From NCBI RefSeq assembly GCF_014696065.1, contig NZ_JACJPL010000018.1:310001-374000 (forward strand): a stretch of DNA of 64,000 nucleotides, given 5' to 3'. Both the position numbers and the translations under genes were made by a program. The notes under the pieces are model-generated. The model ran no database searches. It saw only the letters and a list, made by a program, of their open reading frames with translations, and was not told the DNA's origin. Below, one piece after another: positions 1 to 9,129 of this stretch. This DNA is from Leptolyngbya sp. FACHB-261 (GTDB lineage: Bacteria; Cyanobacteriota; Cyanobacteriia; FACHB-261). Within the stretch, counting starts at the first letter, position 1. The number at the start of each line of letters is the position of its first letter.

Positions 1-1
1 T

Positions 2-535
2 TTGCCTGGTCAAGCTAGCAATCCCCTCGGACGTCGCTACCTACTAGAGAACGCTGACACCCTGACCAGCATCCTTAGACGGTCGGGGGTGAAGCTAGTG
101 TTCACCGGCCACCTGCACGCCCAAGACATTGCGCACAGCTATGACCTCTACGACATCACTACAGGCTCCCTAGTCAGCTACCCTCACCCTTACCGAGTCC
201 TGACCTATCGCGCAACTACAAGTGGAGCTGAGCTAGACGTGGACTCCCATCGGGTTGAAGCATTGCCTGACTGGCCTACTCTGCAGCAGACTTCACGGGA
301 GTGGATGGGACAACATAGCGCCTCTTTTATGCTCAAGCTGCTGACACAACCGCCTCTGAATCTCTCGATACAAGAGTCAGAACCTTTGTTGGCCCAGCTG
401 CGTTACTTTTGGGCAACCGTTGCTGCTGGAGATGCTCGATTTAGCTTTCCTGACTTCCCCGCGCCAGTTCGGCAGTACTTCGAGCGTTTCAATGATTTAC
501 CGCCTGCAGACAACCAGGCTACGTTGCAGCTCTAG
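2..535 (+). CDS. Metallophosphoesterase, C-terminal part (cut by window edge)
   Basis: The left end of the gene lies outside the window; 177 residues remain. The GHLH motif (about residues 36-39, in FTGHLHAQD) is the last metal-binding signature of calcineurin-like metallophosphoesterases. The following segment with DITTGSLVSYPHPYR is the usual substrate-side loop of cyanobacterial and Bacillus-type members. The last ~90 residues are a helical tail with no motif I recognise. Substrate cannot be told from this fragment. The first ATG-like codon in the window is not the true start. Confidence 0.75.
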   Translation: MPGQASNPLGRRYLLENADTLTSILRRSGVKLVFTGHLHAQDIAHSYDLYDITTGSLVSYPHPYRVLTYRATTSGAELDVDSHRVEALPDWPTLQQTSREWMGQHSASFMLKLLTQPPLNLSIQESEPLLAQLRYFWATVAAGDARFSFPDFPAPVRQYFERFNDLPPADNQATLQL

Positions 536-579
536 CAAAGACTTTTTGAGGTTCAAGTTGTGCAACCAATTGCGCCAGC

Positions 580-1032
580 CTAAGGCTTAGTCACCATCAG
601 TGGTTCAAACCAAGGCTGAAATTCATCGCGACGAAATACGCGCAGTCGGTTGGATTGACCGAAACGAATGAGGCTAGGCAAGCCATGCTCCTGCAAAAAC
701 TGTCGAATCCAGCTTCCCACCCCCAGGCTGCCTTGAATCGGCATCTCCGCCTGGAAGCGGTCATACATCATGATCAGCTGGCTACGAGATTGAAGGGGCG
801 CGTCCTGTTCGATCAACTGAGGCAGGCCATTGTGTTGCGGGGAGCCTTTCTCAAAGTTTTTCTCAGGACTGGCTTGGTCAACAAAACTAGGGCGTGCAGA
901 GGGCTTAGTAATTAGGTGGTCAAAACTAGCAGTAGTGTGAAGTGGCTGAGAAGAGTCGCTACTGACAGGATCTATAGTGCGCTGAGCTGTGGCAAAATTA
1001 GGTCTGAAGCGGCGCCGCTTGCTTTGAGTCAT
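580..1032 (-). CDS. Conserved hypothetical protein (150 aa)
   Basis: The N-terminal half is basic (KRRRFRP at residues 5-11) and then low-complexity, rich in Ser/Pro/Gln. The C-terminal ~65 residues are more ordered: MYDRFQAEMPIQGSLGVGSWIRQFL, then a hydrophobic-aromatic end with RVFRRDEFQPWFEPL. No enzyme motif, signal peptide or membrane segment is visible. A basic N-terminus with a compact C-terminal domain could suit a nucleic-acid-associated protein, but that is a guess. It converges with the phosphoesterase and stands apart from the genes upstream. Confidence 0.6.
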   Translation of the reverse strand: MTQSKRRRFRPNFATAQRTIDPVSSDSSQPLHTTASFDHLITKPSARPSFVDQASPEKNFEKGSPQHNGLPQLIEQDAPLQSRSQLIMMYDRFQAEMPIQGSLGVGSWIRQFLQEHGLPSLIRFGQSNRLRVFRRDEFQPWFEPLMVTKP

Positions 1033-1223
1033 AAATTCTCCTAAAGGACAGTACCGCCAACCCTGCCCACTCTCCGGCTTTTCTCGGCCCGGAGATCCTT
1101 GGCGATGGCTGACGAACGAGATGTAAGCTCAATCGAAGTGGAAAAACTTACACTTATTTAGATACTACGCAACCTTATGAAAGAGTGCAAATACCCAAGA
1201 CGCTTTATTTGTGAAGATATGTA

Positions 1224-1802
1224 TCAAGAACGAAGCTGCTGACGCCCATTGCGCACGATGCGCATTAAGTCATTGAGTTGCTGCTCTAAACCGGATAAGG
1301 TTTGATCCGCATATTCATCAGCGCCGCGTTGGATCTGGTCGCGCTCAGCTACAGCTCTCTGGTATTCTGCTTCCCATTCAGACTGAGCTTGGCGTCGCAT
1401 TTGAGCAATTTCAGCCATCGCCGCACTGCGGGCCTCTTCAATTTCTTGTTGCAAGCGACGTCGAATCTGGTTCGCTTCAACCTCAACTTGGCGCAGGAGC
1501 CCAGACTCTTCGACTAGCTGACTGGCCTGCTGCTTGGCCGCTTCAATTACTTCTTGAGCGTAGCGGTTAGCTTGGCCAATAATCTCATCTTTCTGATTTA
1601 GAACTTCCTCAGCTTCCTCAAAGGCTGACGGTAAGTTCAGGCGAATTTGATCGAGCTGCTCTAGGAGTTGCTCTTCATCGACCAGCGTGCGTTTGCTCAG
1701 CGGGAAACGGGGACTGTCGAGCACCATTTCCTCAAGCCGGTCGAGTTCCCGTTGGATATTCAGGCCTCCTGATCGGACGTTGGGTGGGTCTTGGCGTAGC
1801 AT
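1224..1802 (-). CDS. Coiled-coil protein, DivIVA/Cdv3-like
   Basis: This 192-residue protein is charged and almost entirely helical, with heptad-rich stretches from about residue 45 to the end and many Glu/Gln/Arg. The N-terminus ([21 protein letters not shown]) and overall plan resemble the cyanobacterial DivIVA-like division protein Cdv3; the middle also resembles an ATP-synthase b-type coiled coil ([19 protein letters not shown]). No membrane segment is seen. Its ATG lies inside the end of coaD (43-bp overlap), so it is very likely the last gene of a nadB-coaD run and co-translated. Division role is inference; coiled-coil nature is visible. Confidence 0.65.
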   Translation of the reverse strand: MLRQDPPNVRSGGLNIQRELDRLEEMVLDSPRFPLSKRTLVDEEQLLEQLDQIRLNLPSAFEEAEEVLNQKDEIIGQANRYAQEVIEAAKQQASQLVEESGLLRQVEVEANQIRRRLQQEIEEARSAAMAEIAQMRRQAQSEWEAEYQRAVAERDQIQRGADEYADQTLSGLEQQLNDLMRIVRNGRQQLRS

Positions 1803-2380
1803 GTGGCGATATCCAGAGCAACTCGTTCTGGGACTAGATGATGGACCGGACCACCGAAACGGGCAATTTCTTTAACCAGGCTACTGCTTAAGAAACTGTA
1901 CTCAGTGGAGGCTACCAGAAAAACCGTCTCAATTGACGCGTCAGACAGGGTCTTATTGGTATGTGCCATCTGCAACTCTAATTCAAAGTCGGATAGCACC
2001 CTCAATCCGCGCAGTAACACTCGTGCCCCCCTTGCTTTGGCATAGGTTACAGTCAGACCTGCAAACGAATCTACCTCCAGATTGTGCAGATGCTGCGTGG
2101 CCTCGCGAATCTGCTCGATGCGTTGCTGCACTGAGAATAGCGATTCTTTGTTGGGATTGCGCAGTACCGCTACGATGACCTGAGCAAAAAGTTGGCAGCC
2201 TCGCTCAATAATGTCGAGATGCCCCAGAGTAACTGGGTCAAAGCTGCCGGGATAGATGGCAATTCCCGGACGGGTAGCGGGGGCAGGGCCTTGCTGTGTC
2301 AAGAGCGTAGGATAAGCGAGGAACGTATGAAACTTAGAGATTATACCGGCAAGTCCACGCCAAGTTTGCCCTGCTGCCAC
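1760..2380 (-). CDS. coaD: Phosphopantetheine adenylyltransferase
   Basis: Catalyses ATP + 4'-phosphopantetheine to dephospho-CoA, the penultimate CoA step, in the cytosol. The diagnostic [12 protein letters not shown] block (nucleotidyl-transferase fold with the T/HxGH motif) sits near residue 43, and the ISSTE-type loop is here [16 protein letters not shown]. The family is normally ~160 residues and begins just before IAIYPGSF, so the ~40 extra N-terminal residues from the ATG at 2380, which overlap the end of nadB, are suspect. An in-frame TTG at 2302 would give a normal-sized protein. It overlaps the downstream coiled-coil gene by 43 bp. Confidence 0.93.
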   Translation of the reverse strand: MAAGQTWRGLAGIISKFHTFLAYPTLLTQQGPAPATRPGIAIYPGSFDPVTLGHLDIIERGCQLFAQVIVAVLRNPNKESLFSVQQRIEQIREATQHLHNLEVDSFAGLTVTYAKARGARVLLRGLRVLSDFELELQMAHTNKTLSDASIETVFLVASTEYSFLSSSLVKEIARFGGPVHHLVPERVALDIATCYAKTHPTSDQEA

Positions 2381-4020
2381 ACCTGACCTTGAACTAAGGT
2401 ATGAACTTGCCAGGACACTTGCGAATCAGGGTAGTCCTGGCGGAAGTGAGCGCCTCGGCTCTCCGTGCGGTAAAGCGCGCTCTTAAGCAGTAGATAACTG
2501 ACATCAAGTAAGTTGTGTGTCTCTAACGCAGTACGCAGTTCCGGAGCTTTGGGCAGGCCTTGGGAGGAAGAAAAGAAGGGACTAGCAGCAGCCTGCCAAG
2601 CTTCTACTTGGTCTAGGCCTTGGCTCAAATCTGCTCCATTGCGAGACAGCCCAGCAGTTCGCCACAGCAAGTAAGGTAGCTCTTGACGAATTTCAGCCAC
2701 AGGGCTGGGTCCATCAGTAGGGGTCAGCTCAAGGGACTGAGGCGGCGTCAAGTGAGTAGGTGTAGGTTCGGTAATAACTGCCTCAGCTACCTCGGCACCA
2801 AACACCAAACACTCCAGCAAGGAATTGCTGGCCAGACGATTTGCCCCATGTACACCGGTGCTGGCAGTCTCACCAATAGCGTAGAGGCCTGGAACCGTTG
2901 TGGCCCCTTGTAAGTTGGTGACAATGCCGCCCATCCAATAGTGAGCAGCAGGTGTTACCGGAATGGCCTGGGTGAGTGGGTCTACCCCCCACTGCTGACA
3001 AACTCGCAAAATATTGGGAAAGCGGTGCTCAACGGTTGTTCGAGGGATAGACCGCAAGTCCAGAAACACTGTGGCGTTTGAATTGTTTGGCTGAGTCTGC
3101 TGCAAATGAGTAAAAATGGCTCGACTGACAACATCCCGTGGAGCTAGTTCGCCCAGCGGATGATAAGCAAAGGCAAATCGCTCACCGGCGGCATCCAGTA
3201 AATGGGCACCTTCGCCCCGCACTGCTTCACTAATCAAAAAGCGGGGGGCGCCTGGCACGCTCAGGGCTGTGGGATGAAACTGCATAAACTCCAGATCCTG
3301 AAGCAAAGCCCCCACACGCCAAGCCATTGCAACACCATCGCCAGTACTGGGAGGCGGATTGGTGGTCCGGGCATACAGTTGGCCACCACCGCCTGTTGCC
3401 AGAATCACTGCCCGAGCACTCAACCAACGGGGTTTCAGCGGCAGGTGTTGGCTTTCGACCAAGCAAACACCCTGACATCGGCCCTCATGCTGCCAGAGAT
3501 CTAGGACTAAAGTTTGGTTGAGGATTTGAATGTTGGATCTGGCTAAAACTTGAGCTGTAAGCGTGCTCACCAGTTCTCGCCCAGTAGCATCAGCCGCATG
3601 GAGCACCCGACGACGCGAATGAGCGGCCTCTAAAGTCAGGGCCAGTTGCTCACCATAGCGGTCGAAGGCCACTCCCATTTCCACGAGCTTAGCGATATGC
3701 CGAGGGGCCTGCTCCACTAGGAACTTGACAGCAACCGGGTCGCATAGTCCCACACCGGCGGCCATGGTATCGGCAATATGCAGAGCGGTAGAATCACCCG
3801 GGTCGATCACTGCAGCAATGCCACCCTGTGCCCAGCCACTGGCTGAGAGCGATAACGTGTCTTTAGTGACTAAGCCCACTCGACAAGCTTGAGGCAAGAG
3901 CAGAGAGGTATACAGCCCTGCAGCTCCGCCACCGATAACCAGCACATCAAAATCCGGTTTCAAGAGCGCATCCTCACTGGCGTACCTCAGCACTCTCGGA
4001 GTTAGGGGATACAAGAACAC
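2341..4020 (-). CDS. nadB: L-aspartate oxidase
   Basis: FAD enzyme that oxidises L-aspartate to iminoaspartate, the first step of de novo NAD synthesis, with quinolinate synthase as partner. The Rossmann dinucleotide fold is at residues 24-40 ([17 protein letters not shown]). The flavoprotein motif with QFHPTAL, the [20 protein letters not shown] block and the conserved end of the FAD domain ([26 protein letters not shown]) are all intact. The C-terminal helical domain ends with [12 protein letters not shown], typical of NadB versus succinate dehydrogenase. 559 residues is normal. First gene of a three-gene minus-strand run with coaD and the coiled-coil gene. Confidence 0.95.
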   Translation of the reverse strand: MFLYPLTPRVLRYASEDALLKPDFDVLVIGGGAAGLYTSLLLPQACRVGLVTKDTLSLSASGWAQGGIAAVIDPGDSTALHIADTMAAGVGLCDPVAVKFLVEQAPRHIAKLVEMGVAFDRYGEQLALTLEAAHSRRRVLHAADATGRELVSTLTAQVLARSNIQILNQTLVLDLWQHEGRCQGVCLVESQHLPLKPRWLSARAVILATGGGGQLYARTTNPPPSTGDGVAMAWRVGALLQDLEFMQFHPTALSVPGAPRFLISEAVRGEGAHLLDAAGERFAFAYHPLGELAPRDVVSRAIFTHLQQTQPNNSNATVFLDLRSIPRTTVEHRFPNILRVCQQWGVDPLTQAIPVTPAAHYWMGGIVTNLQGATTVPGLYAIGETASTGVHGANRLASNSLLECLVFGAEVAEAVITEPTPTHLTPPQSLELTPTDGPSPVAEIRQELPYLLWRTAGLSRNGADLSQGLDQVEAWQAAASPFFSSSQGLPKAPELRTALETHNLLDVSYLLLKSALYRTESRGAHFRQDYPDSQVSWQVHTLVQGQVWQQGKLGVDLPV

Positions 4021-4124
4021 CCCCTATCCAGTTTGGCACTGAGAAACAACGCCAAATTGAACAGGAGGTGATGGAACGTAGGATTCAGAATGTGAAGCAA
4101 AAACTGAAGGAACGCACCTGAGAC

Positions 4125-4559
4125 TTAGCGATAGATGCCGTTGTTGATTCGGTCCCGCTCCAGAGACTCGTTAATTGGTCCTAAAGTGAATTTGTCCAAA
4201 TTCTCACGAACCCGCTCTTTCTGAGCCTCGGTGAGACCGGGCAGATTCAAGATATCCTCAACTTTCTCGTAAGGCGCGTTTTGAACAATTACCCGAGCAG
4301 CCGTCGGGTAAAGACCAGGGATTTTACGAAAGGCAGAGATGTTGGTGTTATTGAGATCAATTCTTTGACCCAGTTTGCCCAGCAAATCTTCTACTACATT
4401 GCGCACCGGCCCTCTTTCAGCTTCTGCCATCAGGCGCACTGACGGGGCTCCCACACCTGTCATCGCGCTAGCCCAGGTGGGTAAACCCCAACCCAGGCTC
4501 AGGGTCAAAATCATCGTTGCCAGTGCAAAAAGCCGAACCAATGGTTTCACGAAACCCAT
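4125..4559 (-). CDS. psbU: Photosystem II 12 kDa extrinsic protein
   Basis: PsbU binds the lumenal face of photosystem II and stabilises the oxygen-evolving Mn cluster together with PsbO and PsbV. The 144-residue precursor has a signal peptide (residues ~1-31, hydrophobic core LFALATMILTLSLGWGL, Ala-Ser-Ala end) for export to the thylakoid lumen. The mature part has the helix-hairpin-helix-like region of the family: KIDLNNT-type start (RIDLNNTNISAFRKIPGLYP), then NAPYEKVEDILNLPGL. All family landmarks are present. It stands alone, divergent from rplS, with a 220-bp gap holding both promoters. Confidence 0.95.
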   Translation of the reverse strand: MGFVKPLVRLFALATMILTLSLGWGLPTWASAMTGVGAPSVRLMAEAERGPVRNVVEDLLGKLGQRIDLNNTNISAFRKIPGLYPTAARVIVQNAPYEKVEDILNLPGLTEAQKERVRENLDKFTLGPINESLERDRINNGIYR

Positions 4560-4779
4560 ACCTCCCTACTTGTCAACAGGCACAGAGCAAGCACAGCAGA
4601 TTGAATAATCACAGCATTACAGAAATTGGTCCAAAAACCTATGGCCCGAGTGTTTAGAGCCGTTAAAGCCTCATATCAAGCAGCTTACCAATGCTGGCTT
4701 GGGTGGATAGGCCAGACCAATGGCTCAGCCATGCGATAGGATGATCTAATGCCGATTTTCCGCTATTCAAGGCCGTACT

Positions 4780-5241
4780 ATGCCGAATGCAGAAGCAATA
4801 ATCCGCGCGATTGAAGCGGAACAAATGAAGGGTAACCTTCCGGAAATCCACGTTGGCGACACTATCAAGGTCGGCGTGCTGATTCAAGAAGGTGGAAAAG
4901 AGCGCGTCCAGCCCTACGAAGGAGTTGTGATTGCCAAGCGTAACAGTGGCATCAACGCCACTATCACGGTTCGTCGCGTCTTTCAGGGTGTTGGGGTTGA
5001 GCGGGTCTTTCTATTGCACTCCCCGCGGGTCGAAAGCATCAAGATTATTCAACGCGGTCGCGTCCGTCGAGCCAAGCTCTACTACCTCCGCGATCGCGTC
5101 GGTAAGGCAACCCGCATTAAGCAGCGCTTCGACCGTCCCGTAGACACCAACAAGGTTGAAGGCGTCAAGGCTCTGAGCAAAGCTAAGACCAAGGCCAAGG
5201 CTAAGCGACAAGCTCAGCTAGCTGCCAAGGCCGAAAGTTAA
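4780..5241 (+). CDS. rplS: 50S ribosomal protein L19
   Basis: L19 sits at the 30S-50S interface. The sequence is canonical: the N-terminal [15 protein letters not shown], the [17 protein letters not shown] strand pair, and [22 protein letters not shown] near residue 105. The usual family core ends near residue 118; the remaining ~35 residues are a Lys/Ala-rich tail ([17 protein letters not shown]), common in cyanobacterial L19. It heads the plus-strand block rplS, tRNA-Trp, secE, nusG, ribosomal genes, a usual cyanobacterial order. Confidence 0.96.
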   Translation: MPNAEAIIRAIEAEQMKGNLPEIHVGDTIKVGVLIQEGGKERVQPYEGVVIAKRNSGINATITVRRVFQGVGVERVFLLHSPRVESIKIIQRGRVRRAKLYYLRDRVGKATRIKQRFDRPVDTNKVEGVKALSKAKTKAKAKRQAQLAAKAES

Positions 5242-5322
5242 ACTCTAGTTGACGTGGGCAGCCTTTAGGCATACTGTATAAAGGTTAAGCCGCTGACTTG
5301 ATTCAGGGGCAATTGCTCTTGA

Positions 5323-5395
5323 GCGCTCTTAGTTCAGTTGGTAGAACGCAGGTCTCCAAAACCTGATGTCGGGGGTTCGAGTCCTCCAGGGCGCG
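5323..5395 (+). tRNA. trnW: tRNA-Trp (CCA)
   Basis: A complete 73-nt cloverleaf. The acceptor stem is GCGCTCT paired with AGGGCGC (one G-T pair), with discriminator G, the anticodon loop is CTCCAAA giving anticodon CCA, and the T-arm is GGGGGTTCGAGTCCTCC. The CCA tail is not encoded. It lies between rplS and secE, its usual place in cyanobacteria. Confidence 0.96.
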
Positions 5396-5571
5396 CTGAG
5401 CTAGAGAGCTTATCTGGGAGGGGGAGCCCGGAGGCAGGTCTGAGCTGGCTCGAGTAGAGTTGATTCAGAGGGCTTTCGGGTTTTCTTCCGTCTTGATAAA
5501 CCGGACTCAGTGTTCGACAAGGTCAGCGGGGATCAGCCTCGAAGCTGGTAGACAACGCGAGGTTGCGCACA

Positions 5572-5847
5572 ATGGCGGAGAAAGACAGCGACCAGACAAA
5601 GAAGGGAGCGTCACCGGCGCAGAAAGAAGGCTCTGTCAAGGAGTCTGGAACTGGGGCAAATCGGTTTAACCTGCCCCAGTTCCTTCAGGAAACCCGAGAG
5701 GAATTGGCTAAGGTGGTCTGGCCGAGCCGTCAGCAGCTCATTAGTGAGTCTGCGGCAGTCCTGTTAATGGTCGTATTCTCGGCTCTGCTGATTTACACGG
5801 TGGACGGCGCTTTCGGCTGGATTGCGACACGGATATTTGCATCATGA
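5572..5847 (+). CDS. secE: Preprotein translocase subunit SecE
   Basis: SecE is the small clamp subunit of the SecYEG channel. It has a polar N-terminal ~35 residues, then the conserved amphipathic segment FLQETREELAKVVWPSRQQL (residues ~43-62) and one membrane helix (AAVLLMVVFSALLIYTVDGAF). It is the short single-helix form found in cyanobacteria. I chose the ATG at 5572 because a GAGG ribosome site lies 9 nt upstream; a TTG at 5563 is also open. Its stop overlaps the nusG start by 4 nt (ATGA), so the two are translationally coupled. Confidence 0.92.
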   Translation: MAEKDSDQTKKGASPAQKEGSVKESGTGANRFNLPQFLQETREELAKVVWPSRQQLISESAAVLLMVVFSALLIYTVDGAFGWIATRIFAS

Positions 5848-6488
5848 CCTTTGCAGCAGACTTGAACGGTGGCGAGCTCAATGACGGCCCTGACTTCGAG
5901 CAGGTAGAGCTTGAACAACTCCAGCGCAACGCGCGTTGGTACGCAGTGCAAGTAGCTTCGGGCTGCGAGAAGCGAGTGAAAGCCAACCTAGAGCAGCGCG
6001 CTCAGACGCTAGATGTGGCTGATCGCATCGTGCAGATCGAGATTCCTCAAACGCCAGCCATTAAGATCCGCAAGGACGGCTCACGCCAGGGAACCGAAGA
6101 AAAGATCTTCCCCGGCTATGTGCTAGTGCGCATGCTGATGGATGACGAAGTCTGGCAGGTCGTGAAAAACACTCCCAACGTAATCAACTTCGTTGGTGCT
6201 GAGCAGCGGCGGCGCTATGGGCGAGGCCGAGGCCACGTCAAACCTCTGCCCTTAAGCAATGCAGAGGTAGAGCGCATCTTCAAGCAGGCTGAGGAGCAGG
6301 AGCCGGTGATCAAGGTCAGCATGGCTGCTGGCGATCGGATCAAAGTTCTTTCAGGTCCATTTAAGGACTTTGAAGGGGAAGTCGTGGAAGTTAGCCCTGA
6401 GCGCAACAAGCTCAAGGCATTGCTGTCCATTTTCGGCCGCGACACCCCAGTGGAGCTGGAATTTAACCAGGTCCAGAAAGAGGGGTAG
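5844..6488 (+). CDS. nusG: Transcription termination/antitermination factor NusG
   Basis: NusG binds RNA polymerase and modulates pausing, termination and coupling to translation. Residues ~30-150 form the NGN domain, starting RWYAVQVASGCEKRVKANLEQR and including FPGYVLVRMLMDDEVWQVVKNTPNV. The C-terminal KOW domain is at ~160-212 (AGDRIKVLSGPFKDFEGEVVEV). The length of 214 is slightly longer than the usual 180 because of an acidic N-terminal extension (residues 1-28). It follows secE with a 4-nt overlap and precedes rplK. Confidence 0.96.
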   Translation: MTFAADLNGGELNDGPDFEQVELEQLQRNARWYAVQVASGCEKRVKANLEQRAQTLDVADRIVQIEIPQTPAIKIRKDGSRQGTEEKIFPGYVLVRMLMDDEVWQVVKNTPNVINFVGAEQRRRYGRGRGHVKPLPLSNAEVERIFKQAEEQEPVIKVSMAAGDRIKVLSGPFKDFEGEVVEVSPERNKLKALLSIFGRDTPVELEFNQVQKEG

Positions 6489-6562
6489 GGACCAAAAAAG
6501 AGGATCAGGGGCAGGGTTAGCCTTGTCCCCGATCGCCCGTCAATCGGAGTTAGTTCGAGTCA

Positions 6563-6988
6563 ATGGCAAAAAAAGTAGTTGCGGTGATTAAGCTGGCGCT
6601 CAACGCTGGCAAAGCGAACCCGGCGCCTCCGGTTGGTCCTGCTCTGGGTCAGCACGGCGTCAACATTATGATGTTCTGTAAGGAGTACAACGCCCGTACT
6701 GCCGAACAGGCGGGGTTGGTCGTGCCTGTGGAAATCTCGGTCTATGAAGACCGGAGCTTCACGTTCGTACTCAAAACGCCTCCAGCCTCGGTGCTGATCA
6801 AAAAGGCGTTGGGCATTAACAGCGGCTCTGCCAACCCCAAGTCTACGAAGGTTGGTGCTCTGACCCGTGCTCAGTTACAGGAAATCGCTCAAACGAAGAT
6901 GCCTGACCTCAATGCCAATGACATTGAGGCAGCCATGAAAATCGTGGAAGGGACAGCCCGCAACATGGGCGTTACCATCCGCGACTAA
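6563..6988 (+). CDS. rplK: 50S ribosomal protein L11
   Basis: L11 forms the base of the stalk and contacts 23S rRNA at the GTPase centre. The canonical N-domain has [27 protein letters not shown], including the Pro-rich hinge helix that binds thiostrepton-class drugs; the C-terminal rRNA-binding domain ends with [13 protein letters not shown]. The length of 141 matches the family exactly. It is followed by rplA after 60 bp. Confidence 0.97.
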   Translation: MAKKVVAVIKLALNAGKANPAPPVGPALGQHGVNIMMFCKEYNARTAEQAGLVVPVEISVYEDRSFTFVLKTPPASVLIKKALGINSGSANPKSTKVGALTRAQLQEIAQTKMPDLNANDIEAAMKIVEGTARNMGVTIRD

Positions 6989-7048
6989 TCAAACCATACA
7001 TGGGGAAGAAGCTGAGCTTCGCTATAGACCCCAAGGAGTAAACTCGAC

Positions 7049-7762
7049 ATGCCAACGCTATCGCGCAGAATGCAGGGCCTCCAGGCCAAGGTCGAAGACC
7101 GACCCTACTCGCCGTTAGAAGCTTTGTCTCTGGTCAAAGAAACGGCCACAGCGAAATTCCCTGAGTCTATTGAGGCTCACATTCGTTTAGGCATTGACCC
7201 CAAGTACAACGATCAGGTACTCCGGACGACAGTCGCGCTGCCCAAAGGCACGGGTCAGGTCATTCGGGTGGCTGTGATCGCTCGTGGCGAAAAGGTGGCC
7301 GAGGCCAATAATGCTGGTGCTAACATTGCCGGCTCAGAAGAGCTGATCGATGACATCCAGAAAGGCATGATGGATTTCGATATCCTGGTGGCAACTCCAG
7401 ATATGATGCCTCAAGTCGCTAAGCTAGGTCGCTTGCTTGGTCCTCGCGGCTTGATGCCCTCACCGAAGGGCGGCACCGTCACCTTTGACGTCGCTCAGGC
7501 AATTAGCGAGTTCAAAGCCGGTAAACTAGAATTCCGGGCTGACAAGAGCGGCATCGTGCACGTGATGTTTGGCAAGGCCAGCTTTAGTCCTCAAGACCTG
7601 TTGGTGAACCTCAAGGCGTTGCAGGAAACGATTGATCGCAACCGTCCTTCTGGAGCCAAGGGCCGTTATTGGCGGACCATGTACGTTTCAGCTACGATGG
7701 GTCCCTCAGTGCAGGTGGATATCAGCGCACTGCGAGATATGAAGTTAGGAGACGTTGCCTAA
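7049..7762 (+). CDS. rplA: 50S ribosomal protein L1
   Basis: L1 forms the mobile L1 stalk near the ribosomal E site and, in many bacteria, represses its own operon. The sequence shows the family block around [20 protein letters not shown] (residues ~127-146), plus [18 protein letters not shown] and the C-terminal [13 protein letters not shown]. 237 residues is typical. A ribosome site (AAGGAG) precedes the ATG. The 199-bp gap to rplJ carries a structured leader. Confidence 0.97.
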   Translation: MPTLSRRMQGLQAKVEDRPYSPLEALSLVKETATAKFPESIEAHIRLGIDPKYNDQVLRTTVALPKGTGQVIRVAVIARGEKVAEANNAGANIAGSEELIDDIQKGMMDFDILVATPDMMPQVAKLGRLLGPRGLMPSPKGGTVTFDVAQAISEFKAGKLEFRADKSGIVHVMFGKASFSPQDLLVNLKALQETIDRNRPSGAKGRYWRTMYVSATMGPSVQVDISALRDMKLGDVA

Positions 7763-7961
7763 GAGTTTCAGCTAACAACTGCATATCTGACCGGAGACAG
7801 CAGGGGTCGCATGCGACTTAATCAGCCTGCCGAGGTTGTGCCTAGGAATTGCTCAGATATGGGCTTTCCTTTAGGGACTTGCTCGCCCCCGGTCTGTTCT
7901 TGGACTGGGGGTTTCGCGTTGGCAGCGCTTCTTGAAAGCTTCTTATAAGGAGGTGATGTAG
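7763..7961 (+). promoter_or_regulatory. Probable L10-type autoregulatory mRNA leader
   Basis: The gap between rplA and rplJ contains a strong hairpin at 7886-7911: a 9-bp stem (CCCCCGGTC with GACTGGGGG, one G-U) around an 8-nt loop. No T-run follows, so it is not a simple terminator. In bacteria the L10-L12 complex binds a structured leader at this position upstream of rplJ; position and size fit, but I cannot check the kink-turn signature of the family by eye. A strong AAGGAGG site ends the leader just before the rplJ ATG. Confidence 0.5.
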
Positions 7962-8489
7962 ATGGGTAGAACGTACGCAGACAAACAAGGACTGGTCACT
8001 GAACTCAAGGAGAGCTTGGTCAGTACCCAGATGGCCTTGATTGTCGACTATCAAGGTCTGACCGTCAGTGAAATCAGCAGCTTAAGACGTCAATTGCGCC
8101 CTAGCCAGACACGCTGTGTCGTAGCGAAGAATACGCTCATGAACATCGCTGTCGATGGCAACCAGACCTGGGAGCCAATGACCAAATTCTTGGCTGGGAC
8201 CAACGCTTTCCTGTTGGTGCAAGGCGATGTTGGCGCGGCAGTTAAGGCTTATCAAGAGTTCCAAAGAACTAGCAAAAAGACTGAGCTGCGTGGCGGCGTC
8301 ATGGATGGTCAGGCTCTGACTCCTGACCAGATCAAGGCAATTGGCGATCTGCCTTCGAAGGAAGTGCTGATTGCCCAAGTAGCTGGTGCGATCAACGGCG
8401 TTGCCACCAAGCTGGCCGTGGGCATCAAGGAAGTCCCCAACTCGCTAGCCCGTGCCATTAAGGCTGTTTCTGAAAAAGAAGCTGCCTAA
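7962..8489 (+). CDS. rplJ: 50S ribosomal protein L10
   Basis: L10 anchors the L7/L12 dimers to the ribosomal stalk. The N-terminal rRNA-binding domain carries LVVDYQGLT-type sequence (here LIVDYQGLTVSEISSLRRQLR) and VAKNTLMNIAVDG; the C-terminal helix (residues ~150-175) is the L12-binding spine. 175 residues is normal. The start is fixed by the AAGGAGG site seven to ten bases upstream. It is co-transcribed with rplL. Confidence 0.96.
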   Translation: MGRTYADKQGLVTELKESLVSTQMALIVDYQGLTVSEISSLRRQLRPSQTRCVVAKNTLMNIAVDGNQTWEPMTKFLAGTNAFLLVQGDVGAAVKAYQEFQRTSKKTELRGGVMDGQALTPDQIKAIGDLPSKEVLIAQVAGAINGVATKLAVGIKEVPNSLARAIKAVSEKEAA

Positions 8490-8545
8490 GCAAGTAGCGT
8501 ATCAGCGCAACAGAGTCCAGATTTGTAACTAGAGGAATCCTAAAC

Positions 8546-8941
8546 ATGGCAACTGAAAAAATCGACCAGATTGTTGATCAGCTCAAGAGCATGACTCTGC
8601 TGGAAGCTTCTGAGTTAGTCAAGGCAATCGAAGACACCTTTGGTGTCAGTGCAGCAGCTCCAGTAGGTGGCTTTGCTATGGCAGCTCCTGCTGGCGCCGC
8701 AGCTCCTGCTGAAGAAGTCGAAGAGAAGACCGAATTCGACGTCATTCTCGAAGACGTGCCCGCTGACAAGAAAATTGCAGTACTCAAGGTGGTTCGAGCC
8801 CTCACCGGTCTGGGTCTAAAGGATGCCAAGGATCTGGTGGAATCAACACCCAAGCCAGTCAAGGAAGGCATTGCTAAGGACGCAGCCGAAGACGCCAAGA
8901 AGCAGATTGAAGAAGCTGGCGGCAAGGTAAGCGTTAAGTAA
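8546..8941 (+). CDS. rplL: 50S ribosomal protein L7/L12
   Basis: The stalk protein that recruits translation GTPases. The N-terminal dimerisation helix has [22 protein letters not shown], followed by an Ala-rich hinge (residues ~36-60) and the compact C-terminal domain with [25 protein letters not shown]. 131 residues is typical for cyanobacteria. It is the last gene of the block and is followed 43 bp later by a good intrinsic terminator. Confidence 0.97.
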   Translation: MATEKIDQIVDQLKSMTLLEASELVKAIEDTFGVSAAAPVGGFAMAAPAGAAAPAEEVEEKTEFDVILEDVPADKKIAVLKVVRALTGLGLKDAKDLVESTPKPVKEGIAKDAAEDAKKQIEEAGGKVSVK

Positions 8942-8984
8942 CTTCAGTTTCGCTAGGTTACCTAGAGCTGGTAGATTACGGTTG

Positions 8985-9008
8985 AAAGAGCCCTACGGGG
9001 CTCTTTTT
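8985..9008 (+). terminator. Intrinsic terminator after rplL
   Basis: A perfect 9-bp stem, AAAGAGCCC paired with GGGCTCTTT around a TACG loop, runs into a T-stretch. It ends the rplS-to-rplL transcription block before comEC. Confidence 0.9.
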
Positions 9009-9129
9009 AATTGGTTTTAATTGGGTTTTCAATTGGGGTTTCCCCTTGGTCGGACGCCGCCAGTTGTAGACGCCGTCAGTTGTAGTAATCTCTCGGCAGT
9101 TCTCTTGGCAGTTTCTCGATCTTCAGGCA

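Noticed and set aside
3230-3478. Extra frames within nadB
   Set aside because: They overlap an intact, well-conserved NadB and have no supporting motif.
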